Origin: Planctomycetes bacterium UBA1662
Lineage (GTDB): Bacteria; Planctomycetota; UBA8108
Direction: 5' to 3'
Assembly: GCA_002320775.1 (NCBI GenBank)
Contig: DCKY01000152.1
Span: forward strand, 12,730-37,709
Length of the DNA: 24,980 nt
Shown here: in pieces, positions 15,822-24,322 of the stretch
How the letters are laid out: each line of letters opens with the position of its first letter
Numbering within the stretch: the stretch's first letter is position 1
The notes under the pieces: model-generated
Seen by the model: only the letters and a program-made list of their open reading frames with translations
Databases searched by the model: none
Told to the model about the DNA's origin: nothing
Position numbers and translations under genes: made by a program

Positions 15822-17408
15822 ATGAGAAAAATAAAGATCTTCGACACCACCCTGCGAGACGGGGAACAGAGTCCGGGCGCGAGCCTGAACGTGGAAGAGA
15901 AGCTGGTGATCGCCCGCCAGCTCGAACGGCTGGGAGTGGACATCATCGAAGCCGGCTTCCCGATCTCGAGCCCTGGAGATTTCGAGAGCGTCAAGCTCAT
16001 CGCGGAGAGCCTCGATGGACCCACGATCTGCGGCCTCGCCAGGGCGAGGAAAGAAGATATCGAGGCCGCCGGACAGGCGCTCGAAAAATCCTCCAGCCCG
16101 CGCATCCATGTCTTCATCGCCACCAGCAACCTCCACATGGACAAGAAGCTCAAGATGGGCAGGGACGAGGTGCTGGCCATGGCGGTAGAGGCTGTCGAGC
16201 TGGCGCGCCAGTTTACCGACGATGTCGAGTTCTCGCCCGAGGACGCATCCAGGAGCGACCTGGACTTCATGTGCGAAGTCATCGAAGCGGCGGTGAACGC
16301 CGGGGCCACAACGATCAACATCCCCGACACAGTCGGCTACGCCATGCCCGGCGAGATAGGGGACCGGGTGCGCTACGTGAAAGAGAAGGTGCCGGCGACC
16401 GAGAACATCGTGCTCAGCATCCACTGTCACAATGACCTGGGTGTTGCTGTCGCCAACTCGCTCTCGGCCATGCAGGCCGGCTGCGACCAGATCGAGTGCA
16501 CGGTCAACGGCATCGGGGAGCGGGCGGGAAACACCTCCCTGGAAGAGATCGTCATGGCGCTCAAGATGCGTGAGGACGTCTACGGGGTAGAGACCGGAAT
16601 CAAGACCGAGGAACTCTGGAGCACCAGCCGCCTGGTCGCCAACCTGACGGGCATCGAGGTACAGAGAAACAAGGCGATCGTCGGCGAAAACGCCTTCGCC
16701 CACGAAGCGGGAATCCATCAGCATGGAGTCATCAGCGACCGACGGACCTACGAGATCATGTCCGCCAAGGAGGTCGGATGGCATGGAACCCAGCTCGTCA
16801 TCGGCAAGCACTCCGGGGTACACGCCATCGAGAAGATCCTCGAGCGTCGGGGCTACGACCTGAACCGGGAGCAACTCCACGATGTCAGGGCCCGCGTCAA
16901 GGATGCCGCGGACCGGGAGAAGAGCATCGAGGAAGAGGATGTCGTCGCCTTCGCCAACGAGGTGCTCAACGAGCTGACCAGCGAGGAGCAGGTCCTGCTG
17001 CTCGAGGAGGTCTCGGTGATGACCGGCAACGGCTTTACCGCCAGCGCCACCATCAAGCTCAAGATCAATGGAGATGAGGTGATCGGAACCGGCACGGGGG
17101 TCGGACCGGTGGATGCTTCCGCCCACGCCATCCAGGAGATCCTGAGCTCGCACTTCGGACCCGAGCTCGAGCTCAGCGGCTACGGCCTGAAGGCCATCAC
17201 CGGGGGGACCAACGCCCTGGCGCACGCCAACATCCAGTTCAAGGACAAGACCGAGAACCGCTTCCGCGGCGACGCGGTCGACAAGGACGTCATCCTGGCC
17301 TCGGTCCACGCGATGATCAAGGGAGCCAACCGTGCCCTGAATCACCGCATCCGGCATGGGGACAAATCACAGAACGAGAACGGCTCCAGCGAGCAGGCAG
17401 ACGAATGA
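15822..17408 (+). CDS. leuA: 2-isopropylmalate synthase
   Basis: LeuA condenses acetyl-CoA with 2-oxoisovalerate, the committed step to leucine. The 528-residue protein has the catalytic TIM barrel with DTTLRDGEQSPGASL (8-22), VEFSPEDASRSD, the metal-binding HCHNDLG (201-207), and GIGERAGNTSLEE. NAFAHEAGIHQHGV and a linker follow, then the C-terminal allosteric LeuA dimer domain (about 385-505), which binds leucine in the family. That gives feedback control in addition to the attenuator upstream. Length is typical of the full enzyme. The site before the ATG is weak (GGAA, 12 bases away). Thr and Asn after GER match 2-isopropylmalate synthase rather than homocitrate synthase. cimA follows after 49 bases. 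Confidence 0.95.
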   Translation: MRKIKIFDTTLRDGEQSPGASLNVEEKLVIARQLERLGVDIIEAGFPISSPGDFESVKLIAESLDGPTICGLARARKEDIEAAGQALEKSSSPRIHVFIATSNLHMDKKLKMGRDEVLAMAVEAVELARQFTDDVEFSPEDASRSDLDFMCEVIEAAVNAGATTINIPDTVGYAMPGEIGDRVRYVKEKVPATENIVLSIHCHNDLGVAVANSLSAMQAGCDQIECTVNGIGERAGNTSLEEIVMALKMREDVYGVETGIKTEELWSTSRLVANLTGIEVQRNKAIVGENAFAHEAGIHQHGVISDRRTYEIMSAKEVGWHGTQLVIGKHSGVHAIEKILERRGYDLNREQLHDVRARVKDAADREKSIEEEDVVAFANEVLNELTSEEQVLLLEEVSVMTGNGFTASATIKLKINGDEVIGTGTGVGPVDASAHAIQEILSSHFGPELELSGYGLKAITGGTNALAHANIQFKDKTENRFRGDAVDKDVILASVHAMIKGANRALNHRIRHGDKSQNENGSSEQADE

Positions 17409-17457
17409 TGCCCGGCCTGGGCGGATAAATGAAACGCTCCGCGGAGAGACCTGACCC

Positions 17458-19035
17458 ATGATCAAAATCTACGATACGACCTTACGCGACGGCACCCAGG
17501 GTGAAGGAGTCTCCTTCTCAGGGCGGGACAAGTTGAAGATCCTGCGGCTGCTGGATGAGTTTTCCATCGACTACGTCGAGGGAGGCTGGCCCGGCTCCAA
17601 TCCCAAGGATATCGATTTCTTCAAGGCCGCCGCCGACCTTGATCTGCGCCATTCAAAGCTCGCCGCCTTCGGCAGCACCTGCCGGGCCGGCAGCGCCCCG
17701 GAAGATGACGCCAACCTGAAGGCGATCCTCGCGGTCGGCACGCCGGTGGTCACGATCTTCGGCAAGTCCTGGCATCTTCACGTTACCGAGGTTCTGAAAA
17801 CCACCCCCGAAGAAAACCTCAGGATCATCCGGGACTCCGTCAGCTACCTGGTCTCTGAAAAACGTGAGGTCGTCTACGACGCTGAGCACTTCTTCGATGG
17901 CTACAAGGCGGATCCCGAGTACGCCCTGGAGACCCTCGCCGCCGCACGGGAGGGAGGTGCGAGCTCTCTCGTACTCTGCGACACCAACGGCGGCTCCCTG
18001 CCGGCGGAGGTCGCAAAAACCGTGCGCGCCGCACGGGAAAAGATCAGCGACACAGAGATCGGCATCCACACCCACAACGATGGAGGCATGGCCGATGCCA
18101 ACACCCTGACGGCAGTTGAAGAGGGCGCCAGCCACATCCAGGGAACCTTCAACGGACTGGGCGAGCGCTGTGGCAATACCGACCTGACCACCGTCATCCC
18201 GAACCTCCTGCTGAAGATGGGACGCAAGCTGTCCATCGATACAGATGGGCTGACCAACCTCACCCATCTCTCGAGATACATCCACTCCATCGGCAACCTG
18301 AACTTCCCCGAGAATCATCCCTTTGTCGGCCAGATGGCCTTCGCCCACAAGGGCGGGGTACACGTCAACTCCGTGATGAAGGTGGCTGATTCCTATGAAC
18401 ACATCGACCCTGAAAAGGTAGGAAATACGCGGAGAATCCTGATCTCTGAGCTCTCGGGAAAATCAAATATGTCCTACCTCGCCGGCGCCGAAGGAATTGA
18501 TCTCGAGGCCCATCCCGATGCGGCCAGGAAGGCGGTCGAGGAGATCAAGTCGCTTGAAAACAAGGGCTATGTCTTCGAAGGAGCCGAGGCCTCCGCGACG
18601 CTCATCATCCTCAGGCACATGGGAGAAGAAACCGAGTTCTTTGACCTGGTTCGCTACCGCTCGTCGGTAGAGCATCGCCGCAGCGGGGGAACCTTCAACG
18701 AGGCCACCGTCAAGATCAAGGTCAAGGACCAGGAGTTCCTGGCTGTGGGCGAGGGAGTCGGCCCCATCGACGCCCTCGACGAAGCCCTGCGCAAGGCGAT
18801 CCAGCGCTTCTATCCCGAGGTTGATACGATCATCCTTGAAGATTACAAGGTGCGAGTCATCGACGCCGGCGGCGGAGCCGAGGCGAAGGTATGCGTCACG
18901 ATCGAAGCCTCCGATCGAGAAGACGAGACCTCGTGGAGCACGGTAGGAGCGAGTGAGAACCTCATCGAGGCATCCTGGGCGGCCCTCAAGGACAGCATCG
19001 TCTACGGTCTCCTGCGCAAAAATAAACGGGGCTGA
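17458..19035 (+). CDS. cimA: (R)-citramalate synthase
   Basis: CimA condenses acetyl-CoA with pyruvate to citramalate, giving 2-oxobutyrate for isoleucine without threonine deaminase. The 525-residue protein belongs to the LeuA family but has the CimA hallmarks DTTLRDGTQGEGVSF (6-20) and YVEGGWPGSNPKD (39-51), ASSLVLCDTNGG, HTHNDGGMADANTL and GLGERCGNTDL. A C-terminal LeuA-like regulatory domain lies at about 390-520. Length fits the long CimA type. GGAGAG lies about 11 bases before the ATG. Its position behind leuA, under one leader that contains both Leu and Ile codons, supports the isoleucine role. leuB, leuC and leuD, needed to process citramalate, are not in the window. Confidence 0.93.
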   Translation: MIKIYDTTLRDGTQGEGVSFSGRDKLKILRLLDEFSIDYVEGGWPGSNPKDIDFFKAAADLDLRHSKLAAFGSTCRAGSAPEDDANLKAILAVGTPVVTIFGKSWHLHVTEVLKTTPEENLRIIRDSVSYLVSEKREVVYDAEHFFDGYKADPEYALETLAAAREGGASSLVLCDTNGGSLPAEVAKTVRAAREKISDTEIGIHTHNDGGMADANTLTAVEEGASHIQGTFNGLGERCGNTDLTTVIPNLLLKMGRKLSIDTDGLTNLTHLSRYIHSIGNLNFPENHPFVGQMAFAHKGGVHVNSVMKVADSYEHIDPEKVGNTRRILISELSGKSNMSYLAGAEGIDLEAHPDAARKAVEEIKSLENKGYVFEGAEASATLIILRHMGEETEFFDLVRYRSSVEHRRSGGTFNEATVKIKVKDQEFLAVGEGVGPIDALDEALRKAIQRFYPEVDTIILEDYKVRVIDAGGGAEAKVCVTIEASDREDETSWSTVGASENLIEASWAALKDSIVYGLLRKNKRG

Positions 19036-19042
19036 GTCCCCG
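19018..19042 (-). terminator. Intrinsic terminator of the glycosyltransferase gene, overlapping the 3' end of cimA
   Basis: Read on the minus strand, CGGGG (19042-19038) pairs with CCCCG (19031-19027) around a six-base loop and is followed by TTTATTTTT (19026-19018). It starts 13 bases after the glycosyltransferase stop. The same hairpin has no T tract on the plus strand, so it is one-directional. Confidence 0.55.
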
Positions 19043-19054
19043 CCAGGCGGAAGG

Positions 19055-19759
19055 CTAGCGGACCTTGCGGAGAATCTCCGTCCCGCGGGTCACGGCTCCG
19101 CCGCTTCGACGTAGTCCGCCAAGGTAGAGGGCGCTGTACCACCAGTGCCGCAGAAGAGTACTCCACTTTCCGCAACGCTCCCATCGTCGAGCCGATACCA
19201 GGACCTGCTCCCGCAGCAGCTTGAAGCCCCCGCTGCGATGAAGCGTCCTGACCAGCTCGTGATCCGGCAGGGCTCCATCCTGCGGAAATCCCCCTTCCCT
19301 CCTGAAGACCTCGGTCCGAACAAAGATGGACTGGTCGCCAAAGGGACCGAAACCAAGACGATTACGCCAATCGGAGCAAAGAGAGACCGCGCCGTAGAAG
19401 AGGCCGGGGCGGTCGAGACGCAGCCGGAAAGCCCCTCCGGCGATCGCGGGATCTTCCAGCGTCCGGTGAATCTCAGAGCAGGCTCCTTCACCCAGGATGC
19501 CATCGGCGTACTGAAAAACAAGAACCCCGCCCCCGGCCTCGCGGGCTCCACGGTTCATCTGCTGAAAGACGCCGCCGGGCTCAACCAGCACCCTGTCGGC
19601 TTCGCTCCGAGCCAGCTCGAGAGTCCGGTCCTCACTGCCGCCATCCACCACGATCAGCTCTTCAACCCCGGCAAGCCTCAATCTCTGCAGGCAGGACTCG
19701 ATGCAGGCCTCTTCATTCAATGTCGGTACGATAGCGGAAATAAGGGCAGGCTCGCTCAT
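19055..19759 (-). CDS. Family 2 glycosyltransferase (TIGR04283-like)
   Basis: The 234-residue protein has the GT-A fold of family 2 transferases. It shows ISAIVPTLNEEACIESCL at the start, ELIVVDGGSEDRTLELA (nucleotide-binding Asp39) and QMNRGAREA. GPFGDQSIFVRTEVFRREGGFP and VSARRWERCG lie in the second half. The last two blocks match a subfamily often named after arsenosugar or rSAM/selenodomain-associated transferases, but the acceptor is unknown. No signal peptide or membrane anchor is seen. The usual HADT metal motif appears as YADG, which may weaken metal binding. The ATG at 19759 lacks a clear ribosome-binding site; a TTG at 19792 is in frame but less likely. The gene converges on cimA with 19 bases between stops, and has no partner genes nearby, so its pathway is open. 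Confidence 0.8.
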   Translation of the reverse strand: MSEPALISAIVPTLNEEACIESCLQRLRLAGVEELIVVDGGSEDRTLELARSEADRVLVEPGGVFQQMNRGAREAGGGVLVFQYADGILGEGACSEIHRTLEDPAIAGGAFRLRLDRPGLFYGAVSLCSDWRNRLGFGPFGDQSIFVRTEVFRREGGFPQDGALPDHELVRTLHRSGGFKLLREQVLVSARRWERCGKWSTLLRHWWYSALYLGGLRRSGGAVTRGTEILRKVR

Positions 19760-19869
19760 GGAATGATTGTAACAGCAATCACGGAAAGCCAAATGGGAGC
19801 CCGGATCACCCGGCTAAAAATACCTGCCTACAGGCGAGTTTTTCTTACGAAGGATGCGTATAAAAAGTT

Positions 19870-19914
19870 ACACTTTATATAGTGTTTGATATTCAACCAC
19901 TATTTCCGTGAAAT
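19870..19914 (+). promoter_or_regulatory. Candidate promoter and adjacent dyad upstream of the kinase operon
   Basis: A 16-base dyad ACACT-N6-AGTGT (19870-19885) directly abuts TTGATA (19886-19891, 5 of 6), which is followed after 17 bases by TGAAAT (19909-19914, 4 of 6). A dyad touching the -35 box is a common activator position. The region is AT-rich and the match is only moderate. Confidence 0.35.
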
Positions 19915-19945
19915 GAATCCATAAAGTCTTTCATGTAAAAAAGTT

Positions 19946-21742
19946 ATGGATGACACCCTACCCCCCAAAAAAACACGCTCAAGCACGGCTTCTCACTCTG
20001 AGAAGGCTAAGCAGGCCGGGCAAACCGATGAGCAGGAAACCCGTACCTCCCGGGTATTGAGAAAAACCGTCGGCCCCTACGAGGTAGAGGCCCGCATCGG
20101 CAAGGGGGGGATGGGCAAGGTCTACCGCTGCAAGGACAAGAAGCTCGGACGCCAGGTGGCGGTCAAGGTGCTCCACGACAAGTACGGCCAGGATGAACAC
20201 TACCAGGCCCGCTTCCGCCGCGAAGCCCGCAGCCTGGCAAGCCTCTCCCATCCCTCGATCGCCCAGATCTTCTCCATAGATACGGCTGAAGATGGCTCCC
20301 TCTATATCGTCATGGAATTTGTCGAGGGCCGCTCGGTCCAGGAGATCCTCGCCGAAGATGGAAGGATTCCCGTCGAGGACTCCATCCGTTTTGTCCGCCA
20401 GATGGCCCAGGGGCTCCAGGCGGCCCTCGATGGAGGATTGATCCATCGTGACATCAAGCCCTCCAACCTCCTCGCCCGTCCCGATGGTACGGTCAAGATT
20501 GTCGACTTCGGGTTGTCGAAAGAGGTCTCCAAGGACAACACCTTGACCGAGGAGGGGATCGTCCTCGGCACCCCTCACTACATCTCACCTGAACAGGGAC
20601 GCGGAAAGCCTGTCGATCATCGCTCCGACATCTATGCCCTGGGAGCCACCTTCTACCATATGGTAACCGGCCGGCCTCCCTTTGAAGGCAAATCACAGGT
20701 CTCGATCATTGTCGCCCACGTGCAGGACAACCCCGATGACCCACGGACGCTTTGCCCAGACCTGCCCGAGAGCCTGGGCGACGTCATCGGCCGGATGATG
20801 GCTCGCAATGTTGCCGACCGCTACGACAGCTACGACCAGCTGGTAGAGGATCTGCAGCTGCTGGAAACCGGCAAGCAACCGGTACACACCGCCACAGGAA
20901 CGGGAACGGGCCGGTTCAGTCGAAAGAGTTCACGCGGCGCGCTGCGCTGGCTGGGCTTCGCGGCCGGGTTTCTCGCGCTGCTCGTGCTGACCGCGACGAC
21001 CACATCCTACGCGCTGCGCCGCTACCGAACGGGAATGGTGCACTCCATTGAAGACCGGCTGGGAAGCTGGTGCCTGCCGCGGCCAACAGGAGGGTCAACG
21101 CTCGACCTGGACTTTTCCGCTGTACCGGCCGACAAGCCGCAGGCGCTGAGGGATGTGTTCATCCTCAAGCCATCATCATCGGGCGGCAAACCGCCTACCC
21201 TGCGCAAGGACACCGGCAAGCTGAGGCTGGAGAACTATCGTGAGCCGTTGGCCTTCTCCTACCCCTTCAGCCGGCTCGACGAAGTGCAGTTGAGCTTCGA
21301 TCGACCGGAGGGGAGAGCCGACATCGCGATCTCAATCGTCGACCCGCTCGACAACAGGAGGCGGAGCCTGACCCTGAGGCTGAGCCCGTCGAGAAAAACC
21401 TCCGCGCCGCTCGAGGCTCTCCGGCATGGAGACGAGGTATTACCGCAATCGCCGCTGCCGGCCATTCCTCCTCTGAACTCCAGGGATGCCGCCTACAAGG
21501 TGTTTCTCGAAATGATCCCGAGCGATGGCAGCACCTGGCTCAAGATCAAGATCGTCGAGCTGAACGCGAACGAGATCCTCTATTCCCAGGACTGCAGCCT
21601 GCCCGGCGGGGACTGGGCAGGAGGAGCCGTTGTCCTCAGGACCTCGTTTTACAGGCGCCCCTGCTCGATTGATTTCAGCAAGATGCTGCTCTCCGGGACA
21701 CTGGCAGGATCGCGCCTGGAGGAGGTGCCATGGCAAGATTGA
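19946..21742 (+). CDS. Transmembrane Ser/Thr protein kinase (Hanks type) with an unrecognised extracytoplasmic domain
   Basis: The 598-residue protein starts with a polar, Lys/Ser/Thr-rich tail (1-42). A complete kinase domain follows (about 44-305): glycine loop GKGGMGKVY, ATP-binding Lys74 (VAVK), HRDIKPSN (167-174), DFG (187-189), an activation loop with several Thr, and GTPHYISPEQ. A short Thr/Gly-rich linker leads to one membrane helix at about 336-356. Residues 357-598 would lie outside the cytoplasm. That part is probably beta-rich (LDLDFSAVPA, VQLSFDRPEG, ADIAISIVDPLDN) and matches no domain I can name; it is not a PASTA repeat region. All catalytic residues are present, so it should be active. 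No ribosome-binding site is obvious. Its end overlaps the next gene by 13 bases, implying coupled expression with an FHA protein, the standard reader of phospho-threonine. Confidence 0.93.
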   Translation: MDDTLPPKKTRSSTASHSEKAKQAGQTDEQETRTSRVLRKTVGPYEVEARIGKGGMGKVYRCKDKKLGRQVAVKVLHDKYGQDEHYQARFRREARSLASLSHPSIAQIFSIDTAEDGSLYIVMEFVEGRSVQEILAEDGRIPVEDSIRFVRQMAQGLQAALDGGLIHRDIKPSNLLARPDGTVKIVDFGLSKEVSKDNTLTEEGIVLGTPHYISPEQGRGKPVDHRSDIYALGATFYHMVTGRPPFEGKSQVSIIVAHVQDNPDDPRTLCPDLPESLGDVIGRMMARNVADRYDSYDQLVEDLQLLETGKQPVHTATGTGTGRFSRKSSRGALRWLGFAAGFLALLVLTATTTSYALRRYRTGMVHSIEDRLGSWCLPRPTGGSTLDLDFSAVPADKPQALRDVFILKPSSSGGKPPTLRKDTGKLRLENYREPLAFSYPFSRLDEVQLSFDRPEGRADIAISIVDPLDNRRRSLTLRLSPSRKTSAPLEALRHGDEVLPQSPLPAIPPLNSRDAAYKVFLEMIPSDGSTWLKIKIVELNANEILYSQDCSLPGGDWAGGAVVLRTSFYRRPCSIDFSKMLLSGTLAGSRLEEVPWQD

Positions 21743-23490
21743 TCGTTATCGACGGCCCTGACCTCGGCGCCGAATACAAGCTCGAGCCTCTGAGCAATGA
21801 CTCCGCCAGAGAGACCATCATCGGCCGTGATCCCGGGGTAGACATACCGCTCAACGACAGGGCCATCTCCAGGGAGCACTGCAAGATCGAGACCAGGCTG
21901 TCCGGCTCAAGACTTATCGATCTCGGCAGCCGCAACAGGACCTACCTGAACAACGACCCAGTCGAGACCTGCCGTCTGAGTAACGGCGACCAGCTCCTGG
22001 TGGGAGACACCGAGCTTCGCTTCGAAGATGATTCGCCGGAGGTAGAGGGCACGGCCTTCTCCTCGACCATCCTCAAAGAGATCGAAGCCCCGCCCGAAGA
22101 AAACCTGCTGAAGCTCTCAGCCGCCCTGGGCGCGAGCGGCTCAGCCCAGGAGCTCTTCGATGTGTTCTTCACCTGGGTTGCCGGCGAGACCGGAGCCGAG
22201 CGCGGCATGCTCCTGGAGAAAGCCGGGAAACGCTGGGTTGCCCGGGCCAGCGGAGCCGTGGCACCCGGAGAGAAGGGCTCACCGCGGGCGGATATGGAAA
22301 TCGTCGAGCGCTCGGCGAAGGAGGGCAAGACCCTTCTGTCCAGGACCGAGACCAGCGAGCTTCCAGCTTTCATCCTCTCCGCCAGGATAACCAGCTCCAA
22401 AGGAACCACCGGCGTGGTCTACCTGGAACGCGCCGAGACCGCAGGAGCCTTTGACGACATGGCGGCGGAACTTCTCGCCGGAGCGGTCGCGCCCCTTGGC
22501 ATCAACCTTGAGCGCATCGCCGAACAGGATCTCCTGCTGGAGGCCAACCGCAACCTGCTGCGGTCGATCTCCGATGACCGGAAAATCATCGGTGAATCGG
22601 AGGAGCTCCAGGAGGTTCTCGATTTCATCCAGCGAGCGGCGCCGACCCCTATGACTGTCCTGGTCCAGGGTGAAACGGGAACCGGCAAGGAGCTGGTCGC
22701 CTCCGCCCTGCATTATGGCAGCCAGCGGCGCAACGCTCCCTTCATCGCCCTCAACTGTGCCGCCCTGCCTGAAAACCTGGTTGAGAGCGAGCTTTTTGGT
22801 CATGAAAAAGGATCCTTTACCGGGGCAATAGCCCGTAAGAAAGGGCGCTTTGAGCTGGCTGACGGCGGCACGGTATTTCTCGACGAGGTCGGGGAGCTCA
22901 CACTGAGCTGCCAGGCGAAGCTCCTGCGCCTGCTCGAGGAGCGCTGCTTCGAGAGGGTTGGCGGCACATCTTCCATCGAGGTCGAGGTCCGGATCATCGC
23001 CGCGACAAACAGGAACCTGCAGGAGGCTGTCGAGGCGAAGGAGTTCAGAGAAGATCTCTTCTACCGCCTGAATGTCCTCAACGTATTGATTCCTCCCCTG
23101 CGGCAAAGAACAGACGACATCCTTCCGCTGGTGGATTTCTTCATCGCCAACAATCCCGCGGGAGGCCGGCCCAAGAAAATGACAAAGAAAGCTGAGAAGA
23201 AGCTCCTGAGCTACAGCTGGCCCGGCAACGTCCGCCAGCTCAGGAATGTCATTGAGAGCGCCCTCGTCCTCGGCGAAGGCAAGGAGATCCGTCCCGATGA
23301 CCTCGTTCTGCCTGAAAACGCGGGCCTGTCCCGTTCCGCTGATTGGGAGCCGATGAGCCTCCAGGCGCTTGAGCGCCAGCATGTACTCAGGGTCCTGGAA
23401 TATACCGAGGGCAACAAGAAGAAGGCTGCCGAACTGCTCGGAATCGAACGCTGCACGCTCTACTCCAAGCTGAAAAATTATGACGCTTGA
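21730..23490 (+). CDS. FHA-GAF-sigma-54-dependent transcriptional activator with Fis-type HTH
   Basis: The 586-residue protein has an FHA domain at 1-100 with IGRDPGVDIPL, SREHCKIE and GSRNRTYLN, the phospho-threonine-binding pattern. A GAF-like sensor follows at about 125-265. A central AAA+ domain at about 285-525 has Walker A GETGTGK (314-320), the sigma-54 contact loop GSFTGA (361-366; Ser replaces the commoner Ala), Walker B TVFLDEVGE and the sensor SWPGNVRQLRN. The C-terminal helix-turn-helix is at about 563-584 (KKAAELLGIERCTLYSKL). There is no receiver domain, so control should come through FHA and GAF rather than a histidine kinase. GGAGGT precedes the ATG, which lies inside the kinase gene. 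A strong sigma-54 promoter about 1.1 kb downstream is its obvious candidate target. The architecture is known from myxobacteria. Confidence 0.95.
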   Translation: MARLIVIDGPDLGAEYKLEPLSNDSARETIIGRDPGVDIPLNDRAISREHCKIETRLSGSRLIDLGSRNRTYLNNDPVETCRLSNGDQLLVGDTELRFEDDSPEVEGTAFSSTILKEIEAPPEENLLKLSAALGASGSAQELFDVFFTWVAGETGAERGMLLEKAGKRWVARASGAVAPGEKGSPRADMEIVERSAKEGKTLLSRTETSELPAFILSARITSSKGTTGVVYLERAETAGAFDDMAAELLAGAVAPLGINLERIAEQDLLLEANRNLLRSISDDRKIIGESEELQEVLDFIQRAAPTPMTVLVQGETGTGKELVASALHYGSQRRNAPFIALNCAALPENLVESELFGHEKGSFTGAIARKKGRFELADGGTVFLDEVGELTLSCQAKLLRLLEERCFERVGGTSSIEVEVRIIAATNRNLQEAVEAKEFREDLFYRLNVLNVLIPPLRQRTDDILPLVDFFIANNPAGGRPKKMTKKAEKKLLSYSWPGNVRQLRNVIESALVLGEGKEIRPDDLVLPENAGLSRSADWEPMSLQALERQHVLRVLEYTEGNKKKAAELLGIERCTLYSKLKNYDA

Positions 23491-24322
23491 AGCCCGATGC
23501 TCCCTTCGTTGTTGCCTGCTCATGCTGGCCTTATCGGTACACCTGCCGGCGCTGGCCGCCGGAGCAGACAAAGACCCGGAAGCGCCGGCAGAGCAGCCTG
23601 CGCAAACCATCGTGCTCCCCGCGCCTGGCGCCTATCGAGCCCCCGGAATCCTTCGGCTTGCGGGTAAGCTGCGCGGCCTCCCGGTCAAGGTTGAGCAACG
23701 CAAACTGAATGACGAAAAGATCACGATCTCCCGGCAGCTGGGGCATAGGCCGGTAACTCTCGACGAGCTGATCCTGTTGCTGGCCTCCCAGTCGTTCTAT
23801 CTTCATGTCTGGGACCACCCGAGGCACGGCAAGCTCCTGGTCGCTTCAAAACAGAAGGACTGGAAACCGGAAAACCTCCGTTTTCACAAGATCTTGAAAG
23901 TTGGCCTCAGGGAATTCGATCACGTCTGGATAACAGTTCAGAATTCCGCAGCGAAGCTGAATGCGGAGCTCAATTCCGGCTCATCCAGGATCGTTACCCT
24001 CGCCAACGCCAGGACGGGCAAGATCTTCCTCTGGGCTCCGCGTAAAGACTGGCTCGAGGAAGTCATCAAGGAAGCCGAAAAGTCCATCGACGAGGCGCAA
24101 ACCTCTCGCCAGCACCTCAACACCTACAAGGCCCGCCATCTGAGAGCGAAAAAGCTGAAAGAAGCCTTCCTCAGGGAATTCCCCGAAGAGGATCACAATA
24201 AAATTCACCTGACCGTAGCTCCCTGGGGCAACCATCTCCTCTACCGGGCCAACAAGAAAGACTCCGCCAGGGTCCAGGACCTCCTGATAAAGCTCGACAA
24301 GCCTCCCACGAAGGTCCGTTAA
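23480..24322 (+). CDS. Exported protein made of secretin N-domain-like modules, no secretin pore
   Basis: The 280-residue protein has a signal peptide (hydrophobic 11-27, cleavage near LAAG). Three modules are suggested. Residues 44-125 resemble an N0/STN fold (LPVKVEQRKL, VTLDELILLLASQSFYLHVWD). Residues 133-205 form an N1-like alpha/beta unit. Residues 212-275 fit the secretin-N pattern, with YKARHLRAKKLKEAFLREF, a strand ending NHLLYRANKK, and VQDLLIKLDKPP. The C-terminal beta-barrel of a secretin is missing and the protein stops right after the last module, so it may be a periplasmic partner of a secretin or type II/IV pilus complex, or a remnant. Assignment is by pattern only. It overlaps the activator gene by 11 bases and has no ribosome-binding site of its own, so translation is probably coupled. 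Confidence 0.75.
   Translation: MTLEARCSLRCCLLMLALSVHLPALAAGADKDPEAPAEQPAQTIVLPAPGAYRAPGILRLAGKLRGLPVKVEQRKLNDEKITISRQLGHRPVTLDELILLLASQSFYLHVWDHPRHGKLLVASKQKDWKPENLRFHKILKVGLREFDHVWITVQNSAAKLNAELNSGSSRIVTLANARTGKIFLWAPRKDWLEEVIKEAEKSIDEAQTSRQHLNTYKARHLRAKKLKEAFLREFPEEDHNKIHLTVAPWGNHLLYRANKKDSARVQDLLIKLDKPPTKVR

Noticed and set aside
15642..17357. A 571-codon open frame on the minus strand, opposite leuA and its leader
   Set aside because: Antisense shadow of leuA with no domain pattern; its end also crosses the attenuator, which is functional on the other strand.
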